A stretch of DNA of 64,000 bases from Mameliella sp. CS4 (GCF_019392335.1 NZ_JAHXRQ010000007.1:124001-188000), one strand, 5' to 3'. Positions 1 to 8,222 are shown, numbered from the stretch's first letter. The notes: generated from the letters alone by a model not told the origin. Numbers and translations: made by a program.

Positions 1-1
1 C

Positions 2-226
2 GGCTCGCCCGCGATTCAGTTCGCGATCTCGATCCTGGGTGTGCTGATCTTTGCCGGCCTGACCGCGTATGACACGCAGAAGATCAAGAACACCTACATC
101 GCCCATGCCGCGCATGGCGACAAGGAGTGGCTGGGCAAGGCCGCCATCATGGGCGCGCTGAACCTCTACCTCGACTTCATCAACATGTTCATGTTCCTGC
201 TGCAACTGTTGGGCAGCCGCGAATAA
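2..226 (+). CDS. Bax inhibitor-1 / YccA family membrane protein, C-terminal fragment
   Basis: This is the last ~74 residues of an open frame that enters from the left edge. It holds two hydrophobic segments separated by the motif GLTAYDTQKIK, followed by a second segment ending in LNLYLDFINMFMFLLQLLG. That AYDTQ-KIK and LDFINMF pattern is the usual C-terminus of the bacterial BI-1/YccA family of multi-pass inner-membrane proteins. The start and N-terminal helices are outside the window. A strong terminator follows 40 bases after the stop. Physiological role in bacteria is not settled; proposals include ion flux and membrane protein quality control. Confidence 0.88.
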   Translation, partial: GSPAIQFAISILGVLIFAGLTAYDTQKIKNTYIAHAAHGDKEWLGKAAIMGALNLYLDFINMFMFLLQLLGSRE

Positions 227-264
227 GCCCCCGGGCAACAACGCGACCCAAACATGCTATAGGG

Positions 265-295
265 AAAGGGCCGGTCATCTGACCGGCCCTTTTTT
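265..295 (+). terminator. Rho-independent terminator after the BI-1 gene
   Basis: A 12-base stem (AAAGGGCCGGTC pairing with GACCGGCCCTTT) with a four-base ATCT loop runs into a T tract. It ends the gene whose stop is at 226 and lies directly before the cupin gene. Confidence 0.88.
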
Positions 296-326
296 CGTGT
301 TGGGCCAAAGGGCCGTGGGGGACAAC

Positions 327-788
327 ATGCCGATCATCACCGAAGACTCCGTTCAGAGGCGGTCGGGCGACGGCGCGCTCGGCAGCTACGAGGCGCTCTT
401 GTTCAGCGAATCGGGAGGGCTGACGCAGTTCGGGGCGCTGGTGGAAATCCTGGCGCCCGGATCCGCCTCTTCCTACGCGCATTGGCACGAAGCCGAGGAC
501 GAGATGATCTATGTCCTCGACGGCACGGTGACGCTGGTCGAAGGCGACAGCGAGCAGGAGATCGGCGCAGGCACCGTCGCCACTTTTGTCGCCGGGGTCG
601 AGACCGCGCATCGCCTGGAAAACCGGGGCGACACCCCCGCCCGCATCCTGGTGATCGGCACCCGCGCGCCCCGCGACCGGGTGCATTACCCCGGCCATGA
701 CCGGGTGCAACTGATCGAACGCAGCCACGGCGAGGAGCGCCGCTGGACCAAGGCCAACGGCGCGCCAGCGGATCCGCTGAAGGGCTAG
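327..788 (+). CDS. Cupin-domain protein
   Basis: The 153-residue protein is a single small beta-barrel cupin. Motif 1 is visible as HWH at residues 52-54 followed by acidic residues and MIYVLDG; motif 2 is near VAGVETAHRLEN. The two histidines and following acidic residue are the usual metal ligands. The ATG at 327 was chosen because GGGGA precedes it by six bases; an in-frame GTG at 297 lies inside the upstream terminator. Its stop overlaps the convergent GNAT stop. No substrate can be assigned; small cupins of this type range from sugar-binding to dioxygenase-like proteins. Confidence 0.85.
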   Translation: MPIITEDSVQRRSGDGALGSYEALLFSESGGLTQFGALVEILAPGSASSYAHWHEAEDEMIYVLDGTVTLVEGDSEQEIGAGTVATFVAGVETAHRLENRGDTPARILVIGTRAPRDRVHYPGHDRVQLIERSHGEERRWTKANGAPADPLKG

Positions 789-1291
789 AGCGCGCGGGTC
801 ATGAAGACCGCCGGAAAGGCGATGCCTCCGCCCAGCGGCACGGTGATCTCGTGCTGGGGCTGGAACCCCATGTTTTCATAGAAAGGTCGGGCGGTCAGCG
901 TGCTTTGGCAATGCATGTCGCGCAGCCCTTCGGCCCGCGCCTCTTGCAGGATATGGCCCAACACCTGCCGACCGACACCGCGCCGGGTCGCGTCCGGATC
1001 GGTGGCGACATGTCGGATGTGACCGATGCCCGGTGACGCAGGCCGCGCACCCGGCGCCTGCAGGGACCAGCCCCCCGCGCCCAAGAGACGCCCGGCGTCA
1101 TCCTCGACAACATAGAACCGGCCCGAGGCGACAAGCGCGGGCTGCGCCCGCCCGATCACTGGCACCGCCGTCAAAAGGGTCGAAGGCGGATAGTCCGGCG
1201 CCAGAAGCCGCGCGTAACTGCGCTGAAACAGGTGATCGAGCGCGCCGATGTCCTCTTGCCGGGCGGGACGCAGCGTGGTCTGGCCGGACAT
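785..1291 (-). CDS. GNAT family N-acetyltransferase
   Basis: A 168-residue protein with the GNAT fold. The acetyl-CoA pyrophosphate-binding motif A is visible as HVATDPDATRRGVGRQVLGH near residues 90-110, with R-R-G-V-G-R as the Q/RxxGxG/A core, and motif B ends in FYENMGFQPQHE. It would transfer an acetyl group from acetyl-CoA to an amine. The substrate is unknown. It lies downstream of rpmG on the same strand, but a hairpin separates them, so it is probably transcribed separately or by read-through. Confidence 0.85.
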   Translation of the reverse strand: MSGQTTLRPARQEDIGALDHLFQRSYARLLAPDYPPSTLLTAVPVIGRAQPALVASGRFYVVEDDAGRLLGAGGWSLQAPGARPASPGIGHIRHVATDPDATRRGVGRQVLGHILQEARAEGLRDMHCQSTLTARPFYENMGFQPQHEITVPLGGGIAFPAVFMTRAL

Positions 1292-1324
1292 GGCATGACC
1301 TCTTCAAGGGCCGGTCCCAAAGAC

Positions 1325-1356
1325 GAAAAGGCCGCGTGGGGCAATCCCCGCGCGAC
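1325..1356 (-). terminator. Probable Rho-independent terminator after rpmG
   Basis: Read on the minus strand, an interrupted stem CGCGGGG-ATTG-CCCCACGCG is followed by GCCTTTTCG. It lies 30-60 bases past the rpmG stop and before the GNAT gene. Confidence 0.6.
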
Positions 1357-1384
1357 CCGAAAAAAGACCTTCGGCCAGAATGGC

Positions 1385-1552
1385 TTACTTGATCTTGCCT
1401 TCTTTGTACTCGACGTGCTTGCGCACAACCGGGTCGTACTTCTTGATCGTCATCTTCTCGGTCATGGTCCGAGCGTTCTTCTTGGTCACGTAGAAGTGGC
1501 CGGTGCCCGCGGTGGAGTTCAGGCGGATCTTGATTGTGGTCGGCTTCGCCAT
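1385..1552 (-). CDS. rpmG: 50S ribosomal protein L33
   Basis: A 55-codon gene translating to a protein that begins [20 protein letters not shown] and ends [11 protein letters not shown]. It is a full-length match to the alphaproteobacterial L33 pattern, including the [12 protein letters not shown] and [13 protein letters not shown] blocks. It lacks the four zinc-binding cysteines of the C+ form, so it is the zinc-independent type. L33 sits near the E site of the large subunit. The start ATG is preceded by AGGAGA, 7 bases away. A promoter and a 5' hairpin precede it, and rnpB lies upstream on the same strand. Confidence 0.97.
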   Translation of the reverse strand: MAKPTTIKIRLNSTAGTGHFYVTKKNARTMTEKMTIKKYDPVVRKHVEYKEGKIK

Positions 1553-1609
1553 GGGTCGTCTCCTGCAACACCGGAAAATGGCCCGGTGTGAAATCTGTAT
1601 GAAGCCCGC

Positions 1610-1637
1610 CTTTTACCGCGTATCGCCCCCGAGTCAA
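1610..1637 (-). promoter_or_regulatory. Predicted sigma-70 promoter of rpmG
   Basis: On the minus strand TTGACT (1632-1637) is separated by 16 bases from TAAAAG (1610-1615), about 60 bases upstream of the rpmG start. Between it and the start codon an inverted repeat ACACCGG/CCGGTGT (1568-1589) could form a leader hairpin. Prediction from sequence only. Confidence 0.55.
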
Positions 1638-1659
1638 CACGGGATCGGGCCAAAATCTC

Positions 1660-2088
1660 ATGCGCGGAAGGCCTGTAAGCCGGATTCTGTTCTTGGACGG
1701 GTTTCCCCGCCCTCAGACGACCATTCCTCTGCGCCGCGTGTTGCCACGCGGCTCTAGCTGCCAACCCGGATCGCCAAGGCCGAAGCAGCCCTGCGCCCGT
1801 GGGCGCGCACGATCCCTATTCGGCATTGCTCCCGGTGGGGCTTGCCATGCGGGCGCTGTTGCCAGCCCCCCGGTGGGCTCTTACCCCACCGTTTCACCCT
1901 TACCGCCACAATCCCCTTCGGTCTCACAAGAAGCGAACTTCCAGTGCGCACCTCCGGTGCGACGGCGGTCTGTTTTCTGTGGCGCTTTCCGTCAGGTTGC
2001 CCTGCCCGGGCGTTACCCGGCACCGGTGCTTCGGTGAGTCCGGACTTTCCTCTCGCCAATGGCAAGCGGCCGTCCGGCCTTCCGCGCC
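1660..2088 (-). ncRNA. rnpB: RNase P RNA, bacterial class A
   Basis: The RNA component of ribonuclease P, which matures tRNA 5' ends. Ends are set by the P1 helix: GCGCGGAAGGCC at the 5' end (2076-2087) pairs exactly with GGCCTTCCGCGC at the 3' end (1662-1673). Conserved blocks are present, including the 5' GGACGGCCGCTTGCC region and the 3' AGAATCCGGCTTACAG region, as well as the ACAGAA and GGTAAGGGTGAAA tracts read on the minus strand. No protein frame is credible here; several long ORFs cross it but are shadows. Exact end bases are uncertain by a few nucleotides. Confidence 0.95.
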
Positions 2089-2093
2089 CGCCC

Positions 2094-2122
2094 CACATAG
2101 GGACGCCGCAGGCGCCGGTCAA
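2094..2122 (-). promoter_or_regulatory. Predicted sigma-70 promoter of rnpB
   Basis: On the minus strand TTGACC (2117-2122) and TATGTG (2094-2099) are separated by exactly 17 bases, and the RNase P RNA P1 helix begins about 7 bases downstream. The element starts only 10 bases after the end of the upstream hydrolase gene. Confidence 0.75.
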
Positions 2123-2132
2123 TCCCGCAAAC

Positions 2133-2843
2133 TCAACGCAAGAGCAACGGTTTCGCCAGCCAGTCGCGCAGCGCGCGCGTGACCTCTTCGGGCTGTTCCA
2201 GGGTCGGCAGGTGGGCCGCATCTTCGATCACGCGCAATTCGGCCTTGGGGATCATCTCGGCCATGAAGGTATGACGCTTGATCGGGCAGATCGAATCCTC
2301 TGCCCCGCAGAGAACCAGCGTCGGCACATTGATCCGCCGCAACGTACCCTGCTGGTCGCGCCGCCGCTGCATCGCCCGGGACTGGCGGACAAAGACCTCC
2401 ACCCCAAGGCCCAGCGCCATGTCCATCACCAGCGCGCCGATTTCCCCGTTATGGGGGCCATGCGCCAGGTATTGCGGCAGCAGGTCATTGGCCATGACCT
2501 CGCGCAGCGTGCCCGAGCGCGCGCGGATGATCTGCGGATCGCGCATCGCGGCCATCTGGGGCGGCTCGGGCAGCGGACTGGTGTCCATCAGCGCCAGTCG
2601 GGTCACCCGGTCGGGGGCGCGGCGATACAGCTCCATCGCGACCATGCCGCCCATGCTGAACCCGGCCAGGGCAAAGCGCGTCGGCGCAACGTCCAGCACA
2701 CCCGAGGCAATCTCCTCGATCCGTTCGCCCTGCGTGATCGGCACCGTCATCACCGCGTGATCGCGGGACAGATCCGCGATTTGCGGCCCGAAGAGCCGCG
2801 CGTCACACATCATCCCGGGCAGAAAGACCACCGGCTCCGTCAT
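2133..2843 (-). CDS. Alpha/beta-fold hydrolase
   Basis: A 236-residue serine hydrolase. The nucleophile elbow GFSMGG places Ser at residue 63; an acid is likely in LVLCGAEDSICP and the catalytic His in EDAAHLPTLEQPEEV near the C-terminus. Length and spacing fit the alpha/beta hydrolase 6-like group that includes esterases, lactonases and C-C bond hydrolases. No signal peptide, so cytoplasmic. The substrate cannot be read from the sequence. It is the last protein gene before the rnpB promoter on this strand. Confidence 0.85.
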   Translation of the reverse strand: MTEPVVFLPGMMCDARLFGPQIADLSRDHAVMTVPITQGERIEEIASGVLDVAPTRFALAGFSMGGMVAMELYRRAPDRVTRLALMDTSPLPEPPQMAAMRDPQIIRARSGTLREVMANDLLPQYLAHGPHNGEIGALVMDMALGLGVEVFVRQSRAMQRRRDQQGTLRRINVPTLVLCGAEDSICPIKRHTFMAEMIPKAELRVIEDAAHLPTLEQPEEVTRALRDWLAKPLLLR

Positions 2844-2916
2844 GAAAGGGCGGCACCCCGTCTGTGCTGCATGTCCTGCATCTGTTTCGTTTTACCCCTG
2901 CCCCTGCGGCGGCACC

Positions 2917-3513
2917 CTATGACCCGACCGGGCGCCGTGCAAGCAACAGGGAATGGCCGTTGCAGGCCGGATCCTCGGGCACGAAATCCTCGACGGGGGC
3001 GCCCGCGGCGGACAGCAGTGCGGCATAGTCCGGCTGCGACAGCGAGGCGTGGTAGACCCGCTCATCCCCGACTGTACCCCAGGCCTCTCCGGCCCCCGGA
3101 CCAACCGTCAGCAAGAGCCGCCCGCCCGGCGCCAGATGCGCCGCGATGCGGGGCAAGGCGACGCGCTGTTCCGCTTCCGTCAGGTGAAAGAAGCTGCCCC
3201 AGCCGATGATCGCATCGAAACCATGCCCCAGATCCAGCGACCGCATGTCTGCCAACACGGCCTTCGCCCCGGGGACGTGGTGCGAAAACAGCGCCAGCAT
3301 GGCCGGTGAGAAATCCACGCCGGTTACGGCAAAGCCCTGTTCGACAAGGTAGACCCCGATTGGCCGGCCCGCGCCACAGCCAAGGTCCAGCACCGCCCCA
3401 CCCTCCGGCACGTCCGCCAGCGCGCGGTCCAGCCAGGCGCGTTCGAACAGGGACTTTCCCCGGTCCGCGTCGTAGCGCGCGGCCTGCCGTTCGTAGGTGT
3501 CGCGCAGGCTCAC
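2917..3513 (-). CDS. Class I SAM-dependent methyltransferase
   Basis: A 198-residue protein with the Rossmann-like SAM-binding motif I VLDLGCGAGRP at residues 41-51, motif II around VTGVDFSPAML and an acidic loop near LADMRSLDLGHGFD. This is the Methyltransf_11/25 pattern. Its start ATG overlaps the stop of the upstream SnoaL-like gene by four bases (ATGA), so the two are translationally coupled. The methyl acceptor is unknown; small molecules are more likely than protein or RNA given the length. Confidence 0.85.
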   Translation of the reverse strand: MSLRDTYERQAARYDADRGKSLFERAWLDRALADVPEGGAVLDLGCGAGRPIGVYLVEQGFAVTGVDFSPAMLALFSHHVPGAKAVLADMRSLDLGHGFDAIIGWGSFFHLTEAEQRVALPRIAAHLAPGGRLLLTVGPGAGEAWGTVGDERVYHASLSQPDYAALLSAAGAPVEDFVPEDPACNGHSLLLARRPVGS

Positions 3514-4472
3514 CCGGTCTGGGCCACGATCTGCGTCCAGACCGCCGCCTCGTCATAAAGCGTCCATTCCCGGCGCAGCCCGCCCGGACCGAATTCCGCG
3601 TGGCTGATCCCCATGACGTAGATGTCCGCCCCAGTGGGGGCCCCGAAGGCGCCCCATCCCTCGTGCCGGCCCTTGAGCGACCAGCGCAGCGCGGCGCGCG
3701 GCGGCATCAGCGGCTCTTCCATGCCGATCCGGTGATGGACCTCGAACCGGGCCGAGGGCAGCGCCGCCCGCAGCCCCAGCCAGAAGCGATCCGCCGCCTC
3801 CGGCCCATGCGCCTCGACCCCGCAGGGATAGTGCAGGTGGCAGGCGCGGTCGTACTGGTCGGGGATGATCGACAGGTCGCCCTCCATCACCCGGATCAGC
3901 ACATTGGCAAAGCCCTCTCCCCACTGGTCGGTGTTGCCCTGCCCGGTATAGGGGCCGGTGACGTCGACGCGGGGCGTAAAGGGCTGCGTATCGGGGTCCA
4001 GATGCGGCAGCCGGGACCGCGCCCAGTCCTCTGCCGTGCGGTCCAGCTGGCGCAGCAGCGCACCGCTGTCGATCACCCGCCAGACATCGCTGATCTGGTC
4101 GCGCTTGGCGTAACTGTCCACGATCTCGCGGTATTTCAACGTGCGCCCCGTCGCGGGGCCAAGGGGGCCGTCGCCCGTATGCGTTGCCAATGTCAGGATG
4201 CGTTGAGAGCCCAGCATGCCCACGCGGTCATGGCCTGACCAGATCACGTCCTCGCCCAGCAGGCGCCGGTCCGGCAGGCTGACCAGCGTGGCCATCGCGT
4301 CCTCGGCCACGGCGCGGGCGCCGAACTGCACCCCTTCGGCACCGCGCAGGATCACGTCGGGATGGTAATAGGCCTGCGCCCGCGCGGTCAGGCCGCGCCC
4401 CTCCCAGATCTCGCGGGTGGCGGTCAGCAGGAAATCCGCGAAATCGCGGTTTTGTGGATCGAGGCCATGCAT
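3510..4472 (-). CDS. SnoaL / NTF2-like protein with two tandem domains
   Basis: A 320-residue cytoplasmic protein that reads as two SnoaL-like (NTF2 fold) halves. The first covers about residues 1-150 (ARAQAYYHPDVILRG ... KYREIVDSYAKRDQISDVWRV). The second covers 170-320 (DVTGPYTGQGNTDQWGEGFAN ... ADIYVMGISHAEFGPGGLRREW). SnoaL-fold proteins act as cyclases, isomerases or simple ligand-binding modules. Duplicate-domain versions of this length are usually annotated as ester cyclase or NTF2 family with no proven reaction. It is coupled by a 4-base overlap to the downstream methyltransferase. Confidence 0.75.
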   Translation of the reverse strand: MHGLDPQNRDFADFLLTATREIWEGRGLTARAQAYYHPDVILRGAEGVQFGARAVAEDAMATLVSLPDRRLLGEDVIWSGHDRVGMLGSQRILTLATHTGDGPLGPATGRTLKYREIVDSYAKRDQISDVWRVIDSGALLRQLDRTAEDWARSRLPHLDPDTQPFTPRVDVTGPYTGQGNTDQWGEGFANVLIRVMEGDLSIIPDQYDRACHLHYPCGVEAHGPEAADRFWLGLRAALPSARFEVHHRIGMEEPLMPPRAALRWSLKGRHEGWGAFGAPTGADIYVMGISHAEFGPGGLRREWTLYDEAAVWTQIVAQTG

Positions 4473-4592
4473 CAGGCAATCGTTCCCGGACGGGTCGGCG
4501 TATCGGACATCTGAGGCGCGGGCGCCATCGCATCTCTCTTTGGTTGTGTCTGCCGCACGCTAGCCCCCGCCTGCGGGAGTGTCCAGCGCGGC

Positions 4593-5222
4593 TCAGCCCG
4601 GAAAAGCGATGCCGCGGAAAGGTGGGAAATCATCGTAACGCGCTGCCCGAACCTCGGGCGGTTCGGCGGGCAAAGCGCCGGGTTTCAGCAAGCCCCCCTT
4701 GGGCGCGATGTAGCTGTCGATCCGGCGCAAAGGCTCCGGGCGCCAGGCGATGTTGAAGGCGCAGAGTTTCGGAAAGAACCAGATCTCGGAATAGTCGAGG
4801 TGGTCGTGCAGCCACCAGGCCAGGTCCCGCCAGTCGCGCCCCTGCGCGTAGCGGTCCGCAAACCAGGGGATCACGATCGAGGCGCCGGCCACGGGCCGAT
4901 CGGGGAGATCCCAGATATGGCATTCCAGCGGATAATCGTTGCGCGCGCAGTTCAGCCCCTGAGCGTTACCATAGGCATTCAACCGCGCCGAACGATACCC
5001 CGACCGGACAAAGACCCGGCCAAAGGTCTCTTCCAGCGGGTCCAGCAGCGTCGTGGCAAAGACCCGCCCGCGATCCAGCGCCAGATCGGGATTGTCCGGG
5101 ATGTTGCTGATCTCGTGGAGGTTTCCAATTTCCGAACAGAGGAACTCCCGCATCCAGAAATGCCGCGACAGGCGTTCGCGCCCCAGGGTTTCCAGGGACC
5201 ACATGGAACGCGGACGCCTCAT
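4593..5222 (-). CDS. Conserved hypothetical, resembles M15 peptidase fold
   Basis: A 209-residue protein without signal peptide. The block FVRSGYRSARLNAYGN near residue 70 resembles the SGYRSPxLN motif of M15A (VanX/D,D-carboxypeptidase-like) peptidases, and a histidine follows in LECHIWDLP where the family usually has SxHxxGxAxD. The downstream part (DYSEIWFFPKLCAFNIAW) is not typical. Only some zinc ligands can be seen, so activity is doubtful. It might instead be a phage-derived or structural relative. No strong ribosome binding site is seen before 5222; Met at 5204 is an alternative start. Confidence 0.55.
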   Translation of the reverse strand: MRRPRSMWSLETLGRERLSRHFWMREFLCSEIGNLHEISNIPDNPDLALDRGRVFATTLLDPLEETFGRVFVRSGYRSARLNAYGNAQGLNCARNDYPLECHIWDLPDRPVAGASIVIPWFADRYAQGRDWRDLAWWLHDHLDYSEIWFFPKLCAFNIAWRPEPLRRIDSYIAPKGGLLKPGALPAEPPEVRAARYDDFPPFRGIAFPG

Positions 5223-5234
5223 CGCGCGGCCCGG

Positions 5235-5669
5235 TCAGCCATCGCCATACCCTTCCCAGCGGAATTCGCCGTTCGGCCCAAGCACGGAAAACGGGTTGTG
5301 CGCCACTTCCCAGACGTGGCCCTCGGGATCGGCGAAATAGCCGATGTGCCCGCCCCAGAAGACATCATGCGCCTCTTTCAGGATCGTGGCGCCCGCCGCC
5401 TTGGCCGCTGCCAGAACCTTGGCCACCTCCGCCCTGTCACGCACATTGCAGGCCAGCGTTGCTGCCCCTGTCCCCAGGTCCTCGGGCGCGCGGCCCATGT
5501 CACGGGCCAGGTCCTCCAGCGGATAAAGGCCCAGCGCTTGCCCGATCAGATCAAAGACAACGATGCCCTCGGGCGTCTCGACCCGCTGCCATCCCAGCGC
5601 CGTGTAAAAGGCCCTGGCACGCTCTACATCCCGGCACCCCAGCGTAATCAGGCTGACCCTCTGGTCCAT
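5235..5669 (-). CDS. VOC family (glyoxalase-fold) protein
   Basis: A 144-residue protein of the vicinal oxygen chelate fold with a two beta-alpha-beta-beta-beta layout. The N-terminal module begins VSLITLGCRDVERARAFYTALGW. The C-terminal module contains GGHIGYFADPEGHVWEVAHNP, where DPEGHVWE carries a metal-ligand position (Glu). This is the bleomycin-resistance/dioxygenase-like subgroup; no specific substrate can be given. Start ATG 5669 has GGAG six bases upstream and is better spaced than the GTG at 5672. Confidence 0.85.
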   Translation of the reverse strand: MDQRVSLITLGCRDVERARAFYTALGWQRVETPEGIVVFDLIGQALGLYPLEDLARDMGRAPEDLGTGAATLACNVRDRAEVAKVLAAAKAAGATILKEAHDVFWGGHIGYFADPEGHVWEVAHNPFSVLGPNGEFRWEGYGDG

Positions 5670-5694
5670 CACTCACTCCTTTTTCCAGACAACG

Positions 5695-6660
5695 TCACAG
5701 GCGGCGCGCCCATTCCAGCATGGCCCCGGCCACCGGCGCCGACAGGCGCGGCGACAGGACATCTCCGGCCACCAGGTGACGCGAGGGGTCGTCCTCTGGC
5801 CCAAGGTCCAGTTCGTGCAGATCGGCCTCTGCCCCCCAGCGCGCAGCGACCTGGCGGCTGACGCGGTGATCGACGATCCGGTCGCCGGGGTCGAAGACAA
5901 AGAGCGCGGGCGCGGACAGGTCCTCGTGTCGCCGCCGGTGCACCTCTCGCACCGCCGCCCCCATCGGCAGGACCGCAAGGCTGGGATAGCGCGAGGTCCA
6001 GAATTGCCCGTGGGTCTCACCGCGCGGTTCAAAGCCGATTTCGCGCCCCGCCAACCGGGGCACCCACCAGCGCGCGCCCGGCCAGGTGATCAGCGCGCTC
6101 TTGCGGTCGGCCAGCCTGTAGTTGGGTGAGACGAGGATGACCCCCGCCACCTCCGCGCCCATCGCCTCGTGCAGGGCCAGCGTGGCAAGCGTCGCCCCCG
6201 TGGAACAGCCCATGAGCAGCACGCGCCGCCCGACCCGGTGTCCGATGGCCAGCGCCTCGGCCATGTCCTCCATCCAGCCCTCGACGGTGGCCTCCGCCAT
6301 CGCGGGGCCGTCGCGGCCGTGGCCTTTGAGCCGGGTAAAGACCAGGTTCGCCCCCAGCCCCTCGGCCACGAGATCCGGCACCGGCCGGATTTCCTGCGGG
6401 GCGGCGGAAAACCCGTGCACGTAGACAAGCGCCCAGTCGGTCTGCGCCTCCGGCGCGCCAGCCCAGATCACCTGTTTCTGCGCGCCGGGCCGCAGGTTGG
6501 GGACCTCTGCCTCGCTCCTTGCCAGGAAGGCATCGACACCGCCCTCAAGCTGTGCCGCGTCAAAGCGCACATCCGTGACCACGGGTTCGCGCGGGGCAAA
6601 CACGCCGTAGGCGCCGCCCATTGCGCCCAACGTCCCCAGCCCCCAGAGCAGCGCGCTCAC
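5695..6660 (-). CDS. Membrane-anchored alpha/beta hydrolase
   Basis: A 321-residue serine hydrolase. The N-terminus (VSALLWGLGTLGAMGGAYGVF) is a short hydrophobic anchor or uncleaved signal, so the domain probably faces the periplasm. The nucleophile elbow is seen as LMGCSTGATLA (G-C-S-T-G), the acid in FVFDPGDRIVDH, and a histidine in DDPSRHLVAGD. The GTG start at 6660 overlaps the upstream hydrolase stop (GTGA), the expected coupling; the open frame continuing upstream to 7176 is antisense-like shadow of the neighbour. Substrate unknown; esterase or lipase-like. Confidence 0.8.
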   Translation of the reverse strand: MSALLWGLGTLGAMGGAYGVFAPREPVVTDVRFDAAQLEGGVDAFLARSEAEVPNLRPGAQKQVIWAGAPEAQTDWALVYVHGFSAAPQEIRPVPDLVAEGLGANLVFTRLKGHGRDGPAMAEATVEGWMEDMAEALAIGHRVGRRVLLMGCSTGATLATLALHEAMGAEVAGVILVSPNYRLADRKSALITWPGARWWVPRLAGREIGFEPRGETHGQFWTSRYPSLAVLPMGAAVREVHRRRHEDLSAPALFVFDPGDRIVDHRVSRQVAARWGAEADLHELDLGPEDDPSRHLVAGDVLSPRLSAPVAGAMLEWARRL

Positions 6661-7397
6661 CCCAGGACCTCGCGGATGGCTCTTTCGATCTGGCTCAGGC
6701 AGGCTGGCGTCGAAAACCTGTGATCGGCGCCCTTGACCAGCGTCAGCCGCACGTCCGGCCCCTCGATATGGTCCAGCAGGCGCAGCGCGGTCTCGCGGCT
6801 GACGGCCTCGTCCTGCGTGCCCTGCAACAACCGCACCGGCCAATTCATCGGCAGGGGTGAGCGCAAGACCAGATTCCGCCGCCCGTCCTCGATCAGCTTG
6901 CGGGTCACGACATAGGGGTCCTCGTAGGCAGAGGGCATCAGGATCTTGCCCTCTTGCATGACCTGCCGCCGCGCCTGTTCGGAAAACCCGGCCCAGAACC
7001 CGTCCTCGGTGAAATCCGGAGCCGCCGCGATGCCGACAAAGCCCGCGATCTGTGGCAGGCGTTTCGACAGGATCGACGCGATCCAGCCCCCCATCGAAGA
7101 GCCGACCAGCACCACCGGCCCCGGGACGGCATCGGCGATCACCGCCTCGGCGTCCGCCGCCCAGTCCCCGATACACCCTTCTTCAAAGACGCCGCCGGAT
7201 TGACCGTGCCCGGCGTAATCCAGCCGCAGAAAGGCCCGGCCCTCCGACTTGGCCCAGCCTTCGAGATGCACCGCCTTGGTGCCCTCCATGTCCGAGCGGT
7301 AGCCGGACAGGAAGACCACGCATGGCCCCCGGCCAGAGGTCTTTGCATAGACCAGCCTGTCGCCGCGCGGACCTTCGACATGGGATACGACCGTCAT
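6657..7397 (-). CDS. Alpha/beta hydrolase, ABHD10/carboxylesterase-like
   Basis: A 246-residue cytoplasmic hydrolase. It has the FLSGYRSDMEGTKA oxyanion region, the elbow VGSSMGGWIAS (Ser near residue 105), an acid in LLQGTQDEAVS and the catalytic His in LVKGADHRFS. The G-Y-R-S-D-M-x-G-x-K-A block is typical of the ABHD10 / bacterial palmitoyl-thioesterase-like group. It is coupled to the downstream hydrolase by a 4-base overlap, so the two may act on related esters on the two sides of the membrane, which is inference. Confidence 0.82.
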   Translation of the reverse strand: MTVVSHVEGPRGDRLVYAKTSGRGPCVVFLSGYRSDMEGTKAVHLEGWAKSEGRAFLRLDYAGHGQSGGVFEEGCIGDWAADAEAVIADAVPGPVVLVGSSMGGWIASILSKRLPQIAGFVGIAAAPDFTEDGFWAGFSEQARRQVMQEGKILMPSAYEDPYVVTRKLIEDGRRNLVLRSPLPMNWPVRLLQGTQDEAVSRETALRLLDHIEGPDVRLTLVKGADHRFSTPACLSQIERAIREVLG

Positions 7398-7494
7398 TCA
7401 GCCCCCTTTCTCCTTGTCCCGGACCATAGCGCCGGTGCGTCGGGATAAAAATCGGCTTTCCGGTTTCGCATTCAAGAGGCCGACACAGGCGCCC

Positions 7495-8166
7495 CTAACC
7501 GTCGATGCTCTGTGCAAGGACGCGGCTGATGACCGTCAGGCTCTCGCCGCTCTGGTCCTTCCAGGTGTTGAAAGCCTCTTGCACGGCCTGCATCGCCTTT
7601 TTCGACGTGGGGGCCTGGTCGACCACGCCTTCGGCCTCCAGCCGCGCGATGACGGAGGGGGACAGGACATAGCTTTCCTTGCCGAGATAGCGCAGCGTGT
7701 AGGCCCCGGTGGAACCGCCCAGGCGGGAGCCGTTCTTTTTCAGCCACTCCAGCAGCCCGGCGAAATCCTCTGCCGGCCAATCCCCCACCTTGCGCCCGAA
7801 AGAGCCCGCCTCGGCAGCAACCTCCTGGATAAAGACCGCGTTCTGCTGGATCGCCTGCACCTTAGGCGGGCTGCGGACGATGCGGGGATCGTCCAGCAAT
7901 TCGTCGAACCAGTCCTCGGACATCATGGCCACACGGCCCACGTCGAAATTGTAAAACGCCTCTTCGATGCCCGCCCACTTGTTCTCGACCACCTGCCAGC
8001 TGATGCCCGCCTGAAAGATGCCGCGCGCCATCTGCGCCAGCCAGCGATCGTCAGGAATGGCGGCAAGCGCGTCGGCATCCAGCACCGGCGGCATGTCGGC
8101 CATGACCGCCGCGCGCCCGCCCTTGCGGTCCGCCGCAAGCTCGAGAATCTCTTCGTATGTCCGCAT
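7495..8166 (-). CDS. Tag-like protein (3-methyladenine DNA glycosylase I family), divergent
   Basis: A 223-residue protein aligning by eye to the Tag family: RWLAQMARGIFQAGISWQVVENKW corresponds to the Tag block CLEGQQAGLSW, and DPRIVRSPPKVQAIQQNA to the AGIIRHRGKIQAIIGNA block. Tag excises 3-methyladenine from DNA. The Glu of E. coli Tag (position 38) that contacts the base appears as Gly here, and the Cys/His zinc-snap residues at both termini are absent. It may therefore have a different or lost activity. Start ATG 8166 (MRTYEEIL); the longer frame upstream is shadow of the MFS gene. Confidence 0.7.
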   Translation of the reverse strand: MRTYEEILELAADRKGGRAAVMADMPPVLDADALAAIPDDRWLAQMARGIFQAGISWQVVENKWAGIEEAFYNFDVGRVAMMSEDWFDELLDDPRIVRSPPKVQAIQQNAVFIQEVAAEAGSFGRKVGDWPAEDFAGLLEWLKKNGSRLGGSTGAYTLRYLGKESYVLSPSVIARLEAEGVVDQAPTSKKAMQAVQEAFNTWKDQSGESLTVISRVLAQSIDG

Positions 8167-8222
8167 GTCGCCTCTCCCTCTGCGCGGGCAGACTGCGCCG
8201 CACAGGCAGGACAGGCAAGCGC

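Noticed and set aside
297..326. GTG start for the cupin gene
   Set aside because: It lies within the terminator of the upstream gene; ATG 327 has a proper ribosome site.
1660..2180. Several 120-450 codon frames over the rnpB region
   Set aside because: Explained by RNase P RNA structure; no protein family pattern.
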